This document shows, piece by piece, positions 17,357 to 25,785 of a stretch of DNA of 58,013 bases. The stretch comes from Woeseiaceae bacterium (lineage in GTDB: Bacteria; Pseudomonadota; Gammaproteobacteria; Steroidobacterales; Woeseiaceae): the NCBI GenBank assembly GCA_011772865.1, contig WVYQ01000034.1, positions 154,572 to 212,584 on the forward strand, written 5' to 3'. Under the pieces are notes generated by a model that did not search any database, was not told the origin of the DNA, and worked only from the letters and a program-made list of their open reading frames with translations. A program made the position numbers and the translations under genes. The number at the start of each line of letters is the position of its first letter. The first letter of the stretch is position 1.

Positions 17357-18235
17357 TTATACACCAATTGGATGCCAGGTCGTTTTGACTTCCTGCGTAT
17401 CTCTTATCAGGTACGGGTGTTGTGCGGATGATTTGAACCAGTCGGTCCTGGTTCTGGAAACGACGCGCTTGATGTTATCGGCGGCAGCATGTTGCAGCGA
17501 CTGCGCGGTCTTGCGGTCAGCATCGCAATAAATAATGGCATTCACATCCATGTGCGACGCAAACTGGCCCGTCAGCTCCGAGCGGTGTCCGGTCAGGATG
17601 TTGACGACGCCGCCCGGTACGTCCGAGGCATGTAGCACCTCGGCGAAACTGACCGCGCATAGCGGTAACTTTTCGGACGCCAGCACGATGCAGGTGTTAC
17701 CACCCACGATCGTCGGCGCGACATTGGATACCAGTCCGAGCAGTCCACTGTCGTTGGGCGCGAGCATCGAGACGACGCCCGTCGGCTCGAGAATCGAGAA
17801 ATTGAAGTGCGATGAACTGACCGGGTTTACAGCGCTGAATACCTGCTGATACTTGTCGGCCCAACCGGCAAAATAAATCAGCCGGTCGATCGACAAGTCG
17901 ACTTCTTTCTCCGCGGCGCGCTGCCCGACGCCTTGCAAAACGAGCTCGGCGATGAACTGGTCGCGCCGGCCTTCGAGCATTTCGGCGACGCGGTACAGGA
18001 CCTGGCCACGCAGATACGCAGAAGCCTTTGCCCAGCCGGGCTGCGCTTTCCGTGCAGCGACAACCGCATTGCGAAAGTCCTTGCGGCTGCTGCGGCAGAC
18101 ATTCGCGATCACCCCGCCTTTACTGTCTTCGAGCGCAAAATAGCGACCCGACTCGGTGCGCGGAAACTTGCCGTCGATATAAATCTTGTAGGTCTTTGCA
18201 ACGCTGAGGCGCTTGCTCCCCGATTTCTGAGCCAT
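17357..18235 (-). CDS. Truncated aldehyde dehydrogenase-like protein (ALDH16 C-terminal-domain type)
   Basis: The 292-residue protein matches the N-terminal, NAD-binding half of aldehyde dehydrogenases (YKIYIDGKFPRTESGRYF, WAKASAYLRGQVLYRVAEML, LEPTGVVSMLAPND, VSNVAPTIVGGNTCIVLASE) but stops before the region that would carry the catalytic Cys and the C-terminal half. It starts two bases after the stop of a complete ALDH, with GGAGG eight bases before its ATG. In the ALDH16 family, one chain holds a full ALDH domain followed by a second, truncated, catalytically dead ALDH domain; the combined length here (489 plus 292) matches that layout, split into two genes. The role may be structural, forming a heteromer with its neighbour. 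Its ATG is not in the reading frame of the upstream gene, so a simple missing stop would not fuse them. Confidence 0.8.
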   Translation of the reverse strand: MAQKSGSKRLSVAKTYKIYIDGKFPRTESGRYFALEDSKGGVIANVCRSSRKDFRNAVVAARKAQPGWAKASAYLRGQVLYRVAEMLEGRRDQFIAELVLQGVGQRAAEKEVDLSIDRLIYFAGWADKYQQVFSAVNPVSSSHFNFSILEPTGVVSMLAPNDSGLLGLVSNVAPTIVGGNTCIVLASEKLPLCAVSFAEVLHASDVPGGVVNILTGHRSELTGQFASHMDVNAIIYCDADRKTAQSLQHAAADNIKRVVSRTRTDWFKSSAQHPYLIRDTQEVKTTWHPIGV

Positions 18236-18237
18236 GT

Positions 18238-19707
18238 TTAAGCCTCCAGCCTCAGGTAAGCGTCGAGTCCGTGTAAACCGCCTTCACGCCCCATGCCGCT
18301 CTCTTTGTATCCGCCGAACGGTGATGTCGGATCGAACTTGTTGAACGTGTTGGCCCAGACCACGCCCGCGCGCACGCTCTGCGTCATCTTGAAGATCTTG
18401 GCGCCCTTGTCCGTCCAGACACCGCCGGAGAGCCCGTAGGGCGTGTTATTGGCCTTCGTCAGGGCCTCGTCAAACGTGCGGAAGGTCTGGATTGCGAGAA
18501 CAGGACCGAATATCTCCTCCTGCACGACACGATTCGACTGCGATACGCCGGTGAATAGCGTCGGCCGGCACCAGTAACCCTTATCCGGAACGGGACAGGA
18601 GCTCTGGTACATTTCCCCGCCTTCTCCCTGGCCGATGGCGAGATAAGACTCGATTGTGTCGAGCTGCTGCCTAGAGTTGATGGCGCCGATGTCCGTATTC
18701 TTGTCGAGCGGGTCGCCGACGATCAGGGTTTCCATGCGATCCTTGAGCTTCTGGATCACCTCTTCGGCAACCGATTCCTGCACGAATAGCCGCGAACCGG
18801 CGCAGCAGACATGCCCCTGGTTGAAGAAGATTCCATTGATGATTCCTTCGACCGCCTGGTCGATCGCCGCATCGGCAAAAATGATGTTCGCCGCCTTGCC
18901 GCCGAGCTCGAGCGTGTACTTCTTGTTGGTGCCGGCAAGGGCTTGCTGAATAATGCGCCCGACCTCGGTCGACCCGGTGAATGCAATCTTGTCGACGCCC
19001 GGATGGTTGACAATGGCGGCGCCCGTTTCCCCGGCGCCGGTGACGATGTTGACGACACCATCGGGAATTCCTGCGTCGGCAACGACCTCGGCGAGCTTCA
19101 TCGCGGTCAGCGGCGTGGTTTCCGCAGGCTTGAGCACGACCGTATTTCCGCAGGCCAGCGCCGGAGCAATCTTCCAGGCCGCCATCAGCAACGGGAAATT
19201 CCAGGGAATGATCTGTCCTGCCACGCCGAGCGGCCGAGCCTTGCGGCCCGGGAACGCGTATTCGAGCTTGTCGGCCCAACCCGCGTAGTAAAAAAAGTGA
19301 GCAGCCGCCAGCGGCACATCCACGTCACGGGATTCGCGAATCGGTTTGCCGCCATCGAGCGATTCGATGGCGGCGAACTCACGACTGCGCTCCTGCATGA
19401 TGCGGGCAATCCTGTAGATATACTTGCCGCGCTCCGCCGGCTTCATGCGTACCCACGGACCGTAAGCCTTGCGGGCCGCTTTGACGGCCTTGTCGACGTC
19501 TGCGTCCGACGCCAGCGCGACGCGACTCAGTTTTTCCTCGGTCGCCGGATTGACCGTATCGAAATACTTGCCCTTCTCCGGCGCGACAAAATCGCCGCCA
19601 ATGAACAGTCCGTACCGTTTCCTGACCTTGATGTGATCGGTGCTCTCGGGGGCGGGCGAATACTGCCAGCCAGCGTCGAAAGCCAATTTGTTTTCGGGGG
19701 TCGCCAT
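18238..19707 (-). CDS. NAD(P)-dependent aldehyde dehydrogenase (catalytic, ALDH16 N-terminal-domain type)
   Basis: The 489-residue enzyme is a complete ALDH: PWNFPL with Asn170, FTGSTEVG at 243-250, the base Glu267 in LELGGK and the nucleophile Cys301 in NQGHVCCAGSR are present, followed by EIFGPV and a C-terminal oligomerisation tail. Because it directly follows deoC (35 bases), its probable substrate is acetaldehyde from deoxyribose-5-phosphate cleavage, oxidised to acetate. The same pairing with a truncated ALDH in the next gene points to the ALDH16 family. A broader aldehyde range is possible. No signal peptide is present. Confidence 0.9.
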   Translation of the reverse strand: MATPENKLAFDAGWQYSPAPESTDHIKVRKRYGLFIGGDFVAPEKGKYFDTVNPATEEKLSRVALASDADVDKAVKAARKAYGPWVRMKPAERGKYIYRIARIMQERSREFAAIESLDGGKPIRESRDVDVPLAAAHFFYYAGWADKLEYAFPGRKARPLGVAGQIIPWNFPLLMAAWKIAPALACGNTVVLKPAETTPLTAMKLAEVVADAGIPDGVVNIVTGAGETGAAIVNHPGVDKIAFTGSTEVGRIIQQALAGTNKKYTLELGGKAANIIFADAAIDQAVEGIINGIFFNQGHVCCAGSRLFVQESVAEEVIQKLKDRMETLIVGDPLDKNTDIGAINSRQQLDTIESYLAIGQGEGGEMYQSSCPVPDKGYWCRPTLFTGVSQSNRVVQEEIFGPVLAIQTFRTFDEALTKANNTPYGLSGGVWTDKGAKIFKMTQSVRAGVVWANTFNKFDPTSPFGGYKESGMGREGGLHGLDAYLRLEA

Positions 19708-19742
19708 TGTTGTTCGCGGCTACAGCCGCTCCTGTTCTTTAT

Positions 19743-20669
19743 CTAGTCTTTCGAAAAATAATCCGGTGACTGGTACACGCCGGTCTTCTGCTTTTGCAGT
19801 TGCATCAGGACGTCGTTGGCCAGCGAACTGGCGCCGAAGCGGAACCAATCCGGCGTCATCCAGGCATTGCCGAGCGTTTCCCGAAGCATCACGAGGTAAT
19901 GCACGGCCAGCTTGGCGCTCGAGATCCCGCCGGCTGGCTTCATGCCGACCATACGGCCCGTGTCGTAATAATAATCCCGAATCGCCTGCAGCATGACCAG
20001 CGTGACCTGCATTGTTGCAGCCGGCTGGATCTTGCCGGTCGAGGTCTTGATGAAATCGGCGCCGGCGTGCATCGCCAGGACGCTGGCCTTGCGCACCCGA
20101 TCGAGCGTGCCGAGTTCGCCGGTTTCGAGGATGACCTTGAGGTGCGCGTCGCCGCAAGCTTCCTTGATTGCCACGATCTCGTCGAAAACGCGGCCGTGGT
20201 GGCCGGCCAGGAATTCGCCGCGCGAAATCACCATGTCGATTTCATTGGCACCCGCCGCGACGGCCATGCGCGTGTCCTCGAGCTTGACCGAAAGCGGTGC
20301 CTGGCCGCTCGGAAACGCAGTCGCCACGGACGCAATATTGATGTCGCGACCGGCCAGTGCTTCCCTCGCAACGCCGACCATGGTCGGGTACACACACACC
20401 GCTGCGACATGCGGCAGGTCCGGCAGCGCATCATGCAGGTGAATCGCCTTCTGGCACAGTTGTCGCACCTTGCCCGGTGTGTCCTGACCCTCCAGTGTCG
20501 TCAGGTCAATCATCGACAGGACAAGCTTCAGCGCCTCGATCTTCGACGCCGTCTTGATGCTGCGACTCTGGAAGCGCGCCACGCGTTCGTTGACACCGAC
20601 CTCGTCGACCGCGGGAACCGCGCTCAGGTCCGGGAGGCGCGTGGTGGTGTCTACAGCAGTCAGGCTCAT
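19743..20669 (-). CDS. deoC: Deoxyribose-phosphate aldolase DeoC
   Basis: The 308-residue class I aldolase has the Schiff-base lysine K208 in FIKTSTGK, the second active-site lysine K244 in GMKPAGGI, and the proton-relay Asp145 in NEIDMVIS; KVILETGEL is also typical. It splits 2-deoxyribose-5-phosphate into glyceraldehyde-3-phosphate and acetaldehyde in the cytoplasm. It is about 50 residues longer than the E. coli enzyme at the N-terminus, as in the longer DERA branch that includes the animal enzyme. It lies 11 bases after deoD and before the ALDH gene, so deoxyribose of purine deoxynucleosides can be converted to GAP and acetate by one operon once DeoB (encoded at 51798-53000) isomerises the phosphate. 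Confidence 0.96.
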   Translation of the reverse strand: MSLTAVDTTTRLPDLSAVPAVDEVGVNERVARFQSRSIKTASKIEALKLVLSMIDLTTLEGQDTPGKVRQLCQKAIHLHDALPDLPHVAAVCVYPTMVGVAREALAGRDINIASVATAFPSGQAPLSVKLEDTRMAVAAGANEIDMVISRGEFLAGHHGRVFDEIVAIKEACGDAHLKVILETGELGTLDRVRKASVLAMHAGADFIKTSTGKIQPAATMQVTLVMLQAIRDYYYDTGRMVGMKPAGGISSAKLAVHYLVMLRETLGNAWMTPDWFRFGASSLANDVLMQLQKQKTGVYQSPDYFSKD

Positions 20670-20680
20670 CGTCTCTTGCC

Positions 20681-21388
20681 TCAGGCGATTACCGTTTCCA
20701 GCGCCACGAGGACCATTTCATCGAACGTCGTCTGCCGCTCCTCGGCCGACAGGTGGGCACCCGAGGGAATGTCGTCGCTAACCGTGCAAATCGCCAGCGC
20801 CTCGGCATCGTGCTCTGCCGCAATCGGATAGATCCCGGCGGCCTCCATTTCGATGCCGTAGACGTTGTAGCGCGCCATCGTGTCAAACATTGCCGTGTCA
20901 GGCGTGTAAAAAAGATCGGCCGAGAACAGGTTGCCGACATGGTGCCGGACCTTGTGGCGCTCGGCGGCGGCGACCGCCTTGCTGACGAGGTCGAAGGTCG
21001 CTATCGCGGCATAGTCGTAGCCGCCGAACCGGATGCGATTGATGTTCGCATCCGTGCACGCCCCGAGCCCGATGATGATGTCCCGGAGTTTTACGTCAGG
21101 GTGCGAGGTTCCGCAGCTCCCGACCCGGATGACGCGCCGCACGCCGTACTCCGCAATCAGCTCGGTGGCATAGATCGACGCGGATGGAATGCCCATGCCG
21201 TGCGCCATGACCGACACCGGATGTCCCTTGTAGGAACCCGTGAATCCCCACATGTTGCGCACGTCGGTGACGCGTCGCGCGTCGTCGAAATAGCTGTCAG
21301 CAATGTATTGCGCCCTGAGCGGATCGCCCGGCATCAACACAGTTTCGGCGAAATCCCCGGGCGCAGCGTTCATGTGCTTGGTGGCCAT
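20681..21388 (-). CDS. deoD: Purine nucleoside phosphorylase DeoD
   Basis: The 235-residue protein is colinear with hexameric DeoD of enteric bacteria: MATKHMNA with the active-site His5, [14 protein letters not shown] with the phosphate-binding Arg25, [50 protein letters not shown] and TVSDDI with the catalytic Asp. It phosphorolyses (deoxy)adenosine, inosine and guanosine to base plus (deoxy)ribose-1-phosphate. I start at the ATG at 21388; the longer upstream reading has no similarity. It is the first gene of deoD-deoC-ALDH-truncated ALDH and is divergent from a TonB receptor gene across 115 bases. Confidence 0.96.
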   Translation of the reverse strand: MATKHMNAAPGDFAETVLMPGDPLRAQYIADSYFDDARRVTDVRNMWGFTGSYKGHPVSVMAHGMGIPSASIYATELIAEYGVRRVIRVGSCGTSHPDVKLRDIIIGLGACTDANINRIRFGGYDYAAIATFDLVSKAVAAAERHKVRHHVGNLFSADLFYTPDTAMFDTMARYNVYGIEMEAAGIYPIAAEHDAEALAICTVSDDIPSGAHLSAEERQTTFDEMVLVALETVIA

Positions 21389-21468
21389 ACGGCATTGTAC
21401 CCGCTGTCCGTCGCCTGAGTACCACAGATTCCGGCCGATCGGGGTGCACAAATACCACTGAACAGCGC

Positions 21469-21474
21469 TATACT
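21469..21474 (+). promoter_or_regulatory. Candidate -10 element (TATACT) upstream of the TonB receptor gene
   Basis: TATACT matches the sigma-70 -10 consensus at five of six positions and lies 29 bases before the ATG of the TonB receptor at 21504, leaving a short leader with an AGGAG ribosome site at 21491-21495. The -35 region (TGCACA at 21445-21450) is weak. The gap also has to hold the control region of the divergent deoD operon. Confidence 0.3.
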
Positions 21475-21503
21475 TCCGACACCGATCATGAGGAGAACCG
21501 CTA

Positions 21504-23741
21504 ATGTGTGGCACAAACACAACAACTAACAATAATCCCGCCTCACGTCTGCTGTTGAGCGCAGTGGGGGTGGTGGTGGCGCTTGCCGGGCTTTATGCCG
21601 GGCCGGCCACTGCGCAGGGAATCGTTCTTGATGAAGTCATCGTCACGGCGCAAAAGCGCGAGCAGACGCTCGAAGACGTGCCCGCGTCGGTTTCGGCCAT
21701 CTCGGGCGAGACCGTTCGCGACCTGCTCGGCGCCGCCGAGAACATTCGTGCACTGACGAATCGCGTTCCGAGCCTGAACGTCGAGTCGTCCAACGGCCGC
21801 ACGCAGCCGCGTTTCTACCTCCGCGGTCTCGGCAATATCGACTTCGACAACAATGCGGCGCAGCCGGTAGGCATGGTCTTCGACGACATTTTCCTCGAGA
21901 GCAACGTCCTGCGCAGCCTGCCGCTTTTTGACATCCAGCGCGTCGAAGTCCTCAAAGGCCCGCAGGGTTCGCTGTTCGGCCGCAACACGAACGCAGGTCT
22001 CGTCAAGATCGATTCGGTGAAGCCGTCGGACGATCGTGATGCCTACGTCAGTCTCGCTTACGGCGACCATGACACCGTTGCCTTCGAAGCCGCAACGAAC
22101 GTGCAGGCTTCCGAAAACGTGGACATGCGTGGCTCGGTCAAGTACCAGCGCCGCAGCAACTGGATCGACAACATCGCTAACGGGTCGGGCAACGACTATG
22201 GCGAGTTCGACGAACTCGGTTACCGCCTGCAGTTCCTGTATGACGCCGGCGGCACGTTCAGCGGTCTCCTGAAGCTCCACGGCTTCCACCAGGAAGGCAC
22301 TCAGCCGCAGGTGTTCTATGCCAATGGGCTCGAGGTCGGCAGCAAGGGCGTACGGTCCGGATTCGACGAGACCCAGGCAAATCACGACTCGGCGGCGGGC
22401 GCCGGTATGGAGCTCGATCACTTCGGCGTCATGCTGAATCTCGAGTGGGACCTCGAAAGCTTTACGATTACGTCCATCACGGGCGTCGACGAGCTCGAAA
22501 ACTTCCAGTTCACCGACGTGGATGGCGGCGTGTCGACCTTCGATGACAACGACATCGGCCGGCTGGGTTTCAGCACGTTCCCGGTAGCGACCGGCGACGG
22601 CCTTGACGACCACACCCAGTTCACCCAGGAAATTCGCCTGTCGACCGAGACGGAGAACATGTTCTTCCAGGGCGGCATCTTCGTCCTCAACGAAGACATG
22701 ATAATTCGCAGTCAGGACTTCGCGAACGGCTTCACCGATTTTGTTGACCAACGGACGGATTCGTTCGCCGTTTTCGGCCAGGTCGAACTGATGGCCACCG
22801 ACAGCTTCTCGATCGTAGCCGGGGCGCGTTTCACGTTCGACGAGAAGGACCTGTTCGTGATTCCGGGCCCCAACTCGTCCGCGGTCGCCGATTCGATCAA
22901 TGTTCAGGATGACTATCTGAGCTGGGATCTGGCCTTCGTTTTCGATATCAGTGAAGACTGGAGCCTGTATGGTCGCCTCGCGAATGCCTCGCGTGGTCCG
23001 GTGACGATCGGCCGGTTCGGCTTCGTAAGCTCGGCCGAGACCGAGACATCCGACTCGATCGAATTCGGTTTCAAGAGCACGCTGTTCGGCGGTCGCGGTC
23101 GCTGGAACCTTTCCGCATACTCCTTCAACGTTGACGACCAGCAGCTTTCGGCAACGGGTGGCGGCGCCAACGTGAATCGCCTGCTCAACGCCGATGGCGT
23201 AAAAGGCAATGGCTTCGAAACCGACTTCGAGATCCTCTTTACCGACAACCTGCTGTTCATCGCCAATGCGAGCTACAACAACACCGAGATCGACGACCCT
23301 GATCTCAATGATCTGGCCTGCGGTTCGGCGCCGAGCTGCACCAAGCTCGACCCGATCCTGGTTGTGGGTGGTGGTCCGTTCGGCGAGGACGTCGTCGCGA
23401 TCGACGGCAACCCGCTGCCGCGCGCGCCGGAATGGATGTACAACCTGATCCTGCAGTGGAACCTGCCGGTTGGCGAGGGCGATTTCTACATCCACACGGA
23501 CTGGAACTATCGTGACGATTCCAACCTGTTCCTGCACGAGTCGGTAGAGTTTGTCGCAGACTCGAGGTGGCTTGGCGGCCTGAGGATCGGGTATCGTTCC
23601 GACAATGGACTGGACGTCGCACTCGTTGGCCGCAACATCACCGATGAAATTTCGGTCGATGGCGGTATTAACTTCAATAACCTCACGATCTTTATCAATG
23701 AACCAGCCTTCTGGGGCGTGGAGGTGCGCAAGGACTGGTAA
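21504..23741 (+). CDS. TonB-dependent outer-membrane receptor (possible nucleoside/nucleotide receptor)
   Basis: The 745-residue protein has a signal peptide (to about ATAQG, residue 38), a TonB box ([17 protein letters not shown]), a plug domain with [19 protein letters not shown] and a 22-strand-type barrel ending in the usual C-terminal aromatic (KDW). It belongs to the FecA/CirA-like receptors with the VTAQKR box common in marine proteobacteria and imports a substrate across the outer membrane with TonB-ExbBD energy. The substrate is unknown; divergence from deoD and the nearby nucleotidase genes suggest nucleosides, nucleotides or oligonucleotides, which is inference. An AGGAG ribosome site lies eight bases before the ATG. 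Confidence 0.88.
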   Translation: MCGTNTTTNNNPASRLLLSAVGVVVALAGLYAGPATAQGIVLDEVIVTAQKREQTLEDVPASVSAISGETVRDLLGAAENIRALTNRVPSLNVESSNGRTQPRFYLRGLGNIDFDNNAAQPVGMVFDDIFLESNVLRSLPLFDIQRVEVLKGPQGSLFGRNTNAGLVKIDSVKPSDDRDAYVSLAYGDHDTVAFEAATNVQASENVDMRGSVKYQRRSNWIDNIANGSGNDYGEFDELGYRLQFLYDAGGTFSGLLKLHGFHQEGTQPQVFYANGLEVGSKGVRSGFDETQANHDSAAGAGMELDHFGVMLNLEWDLESFTITSITGVDELENFQFTDVDGGVSTFDDNDIGRLGFSTFPVATGDGLDDHTQFTQEIRLSTETENMFFQGGIFVLNEDMIIRSQDFANGFTDFVDQRTDSFAVFGQVELMATDSFSIVAGARFTFDEKDLFVIPGPNSSAVADSINVQDDYLSWDLAFVFDISEDWSLYGRLANASRGPVTIGRFGFVSSAETETSDSIEFGFKSTLFGGRGRWNLSAYSFNVDDQQLSATGGGANVNRLLNADGVKGNGFETDFEILFTDNLLFIANASYNNTEIDDPDLNDLACGSAPSCTKLDPILVVGGGPFGEDVVAIDGNPLPRAPEWMYNLILQWNLPVGEGDFYIHTDWNYRDDSNLFLHESVEFVADSRWLGGLRIGYRSDNGLDVALVGRNITDEISVDGGINFNNLTIFINEPAFWGVEVRKDW

Positions 23742-23760
23742 GTCCCGCGCATTGCGTAGT

Positions 23761-24684
23761 ATGAGAAGAGCCCGGTACCGCTGGTACCGGGCTTCTTTTT
23801 TGTTTCCGCTTATCGCAATCGCCGCCTGTGGAGCTCCTTCCGATCCCGGGCCGTCGACGATCGTGGGCTACCTGCAGAATCACAACATCAGCGAGGCCAG
23901 CGGTATCGCGCGCTCGCAACGCTATCCCGGTGTCTTCTGGGTGGTCAATGACGATGGCCCATCGGTCCTGTACGCGATCGATGCAACGGGCAAGGATCTT
24001 GGCCGGGTGAATGTCAAGGACGCCAGCAATCGCGACTGGGAGGATATTGCGTCATTTACGCTCGACGGCGTCCCGTACCTGCTCGCGGCTGATATCGGCG
24101 ACAACGACGGCGATCGCAAGGACGTGCGCATCTATGTGATCGAGGAGCCCGAGGCAGGCGACAAGAAAGTCGATTACGCCTGGCGCATCGAGTTCACCTA
24201 CCCTGAAGGCCCGCGGGATGCAGAGGCTATTGCCGTGGACACGGAGAATCGGCGCGTCCTCGTTCTGACCAAGCGTGATGTCCCGGCTCTGCTCTATTCG
24301 CTCCCGCTCGAGCCGGAATCGAAGAAACGCCAGTACGCCGTACGCCTCGGTGTGGTCGACAGCCTGCCGCAACCCAGTCGCCAGGATCTGGAATTTGCTC
24401 GCAAAATCAATGAATTGCACTGGCAACCGACGAGCATGGATCTGTCGAACGACGGCACAAAGGCAGTCGTGCTGACCTATGGCGGCGTCTATCTCTACCG
24501 GCGCACTCCGGGCGAAGATTGGTTGGACGCCATGCATCGCCCGCCCGCGGTTATCAGCAAGACGCGGAATCGGCAAGCCGAGGCGGCCGCGTTCAACCCG
24601 GATGCCGACGCTGTCTACATTACGCTGGAACAGCGCAATGCGCCGGTGTTCAGGCTGCCAATCGACGGCGAAACGCGTCAATGA
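23761..24684 (+). CDS. Lipoprotein, predicted beta-propeller, function unknown
   Basis: The 307-residue product has a lipobox signal (FPLIAIAACG, Cys23) and then repeated strands typical of a propeller (ISEASGIARSQRYPGVFWVVNDDG, YAIDATGKDLGRV, DWEDIASF, YLLAADIGDNDGDR, DAEAIAVD). Proteins of this type are found beside extracytoplasmic phosphatases or nucleases, but I cannot name an activity. The ATG at 23761 puts the terminator hairpin within codons 3-11. A TTG at 23800 (FPLIAIAAC, right after the T-run) would leave a very short signal sequence. The stop overlaps the next gene by ATGA, so it is coupled to the nuclease/phosphatase-fold lipoprotein. Confidence 0.72.
   Translation: MRRARYRWYRASFLFPLIAIAACGAPSDPGPSTIVGYLQNHNISEASGIARSQRYPGVFWVVNDDGPSVLYAIDATGKDLGRVNVKDASNRDWEDIASFTLDGVPYLLAADIGDNDGDRKDVRIYVIEEPEAGDKKVDYAWRIEFTYPEGPRDAEAIAVDTENRRVLVLTKRDVPALLYSLPLEPESKKRQYAVRLGVVDSLPQPSRQDLEFARKINELHWQPTSMDLSNDGTKAVVLTYGGVYLYRRTPGEDWLDAMHRPPAVISKTRNRQAEAAAFNPDADAVYITLEQRNAPVFRLPIDGETRQ
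23769..23793 (+). terminator. Rho-independent terminator after the TonB receptor, inside the next gene's start
   Basis: An 11-base-pair perfect stem (AGCCCGGTACC, loop GCT, GGTACCGGGCT) is followed by TCTTTTTT. It is a textbook intrinsic terminator 28 bases after the receptor stop. It lies within codons 3-11 of the downstream lipoprotein gene if that gene starts at the ATG at 23761, so it would either stop most transcripts before the lipoprotein or hide its start in a hairpin. Confidence 0.85.
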
Positions 24685-25739
24685 TAGCGCCGAGCCGACG
24701 TATTGGTATCCTGGCGACCGCGCTTTGCGCGACGGGCTGCACGGAACCCGTTACGGACGAGACGCCAGCTGCTGTCACGGTCATGGCTTTCAATGTGCAG
24801 AACCTGTTCGACAACCTCGACGACCCGGACAAGGACGACAAGGCCTACCTGCCGTTCGATGCGAAGCAGAACGACGCGCACATTGCCGAATGCAATACGA
24901 TTGCCGTCGAATCCTGGCGCAACGAGTGCCTGTACCTCGACTGGGATGATGCCGCTCTCGATCACAAGCTCGCGACTGTCGCCGAGGCTATACGCCAGGT
25001 GGCGGATGGCCGCGGGCCGGACATCGTCGCCCTGCAGGAAGTCGAAAACCTGGCGATTCTCGAGCGCCTGCGCACCGAGTATCTTGACGACAGCGGCTAT
25101 CTGCCCGGCCTCCTGATCGAAGGCACCGACACGCGTGGTGTCGACGTGGCTTTCCTCACTCGCCTTCCGACATCCGGGCCGCCGGTGCTGCATCCTTTCG
25201 ACCTGCCCGATGAATTCGCGGATCGCGCGGGCGATACCCGCGGGCTGATCGAGGCGACGTTCGAACTTCCCGACGGCTCGAAGCTCACGGGCTACTCGGT
25301 GCACTTTCCCGCACCGTTTCATCCGACCGAAATGCGAGTACTCGCTTTCGAACATTTGCAGCGTGTGAGGGCCGAGCTTCCCGCAGGTCACAACGTCTTC
25401 GCGGCCGGGGATTTCAATACGACGAGCACCGAGGATGCATCAGAGGACATGCTTGATCGCTTCGTGCGGAATGACTGGCTCGTGTCGAATGATTACTGCA
25501 ACGGTTGCCCTGGTACGCACCACTATGCCAGGGACGACGCCTGGTCCTTCCTCGACATGGTGATTTTCGCACCCTCAGCCAGTCCCGAGAATGCCTGGCA
25601 AATCAGCAACGTCGAGCTCGCAATCGAGGTCCCCGCACAGGTAACGATCGATAGCACGCCCAACCGTTACCACTCGGCCGAGCGCACCGGTGTCTCGGAT
25701 CACTGGCCGGTCGTAATGACGCTCGAGAAGCGCCCATAA
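24681..25739 (+). CDS. Endonuclease/exonuclease/phosphatase-family lipoprotein
   Basis: The 352-residue protein starts with a lipobox signal (IGILATALCATGC, Cys20). The EEP (DNase I-like) fold is shown by MAFNVQNLFD with metal-ligand Asn38, DIVALQEVEN with its Glu, GVDVAFLTR, GYSVHFPAP, FAAGDFNTTS and the C-terminal SDHWPVVM, so the catalytic set is complete. It is predicted to act in the periplasm or at the outer membrane on nucleic acids or phosphodiesters. It is the best candidate in the window for the nuclease that would release nucleotides for the downstream nucleotidases. The family also includes phospholipases and inositol phosphatases, so DNA as substrate is inference from context. 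Confidence 0.83.
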   Translation: MIAPSRRIGILATALCATGCTEPVTDETPAAVTVMAFNVQNLFDNLDDPDKDDKAYLPFDAKQNDAHIAECNTIAVESWRNECLYLDWDDAALDHKLATVAEAIRQVADGRGPDIVALQEVENLAILERLRTEYLDDSGYLPGLLIEGTDTRGVDVAFLTRLPTSGPPVLHPFDLPDEFADRAGDTRGLIEATFELPDGSKLTGYSVHFPAPFHPTEMRVLAFEHLQRVRAELPAGHNVFAAGDFNTTSTEDASEDMLDRFVRNDWLVSNDYCNGCPGTHHYARDDAWSFLDMVIFAPSASPENAWQISNVELAIEVPAQVTIDSTPNRYHSAERTGVSDHWPVVMTLEKRP

Positions 25740-25740
25740 A

Positions 25741-25766
25741 AAAGGCCAGCCCGGGGGCTGGCCTTT
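25741..25766. terminator. Bidirectional rho-independent terminator between convergent genes
   Basis: The stem AAAGGCCAGCC / GGCTGGCCTTT with a four-base loop lies just after the EEP lipoprotein stop and 20 bases from the stop of the opposite-strand Oar-like receptor. The A-run on one side and T-run on the other allow termination from both directions. Confidence 0.85.
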
Positions 25767-25785
25767 GGTGCTGCTCGAAGATCCC

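Noticed and set aside
18233-18240. Possible frameshift or sequencing error separating one ALDH gene into two.
   Set aside because: The first gene has a full-length normal C-terminus and the second has its own ribosome site and ATG, so two genes are more likely; read data could still settle it.
21543-23537. A 664-codon minus-strand frame opposite the first TonB receptor.
   Set aside because: It mirrors the codons of the receptor, has no recognisable domain or ribosome site, and the receptor in the other strand has signal, TonB box and plug.
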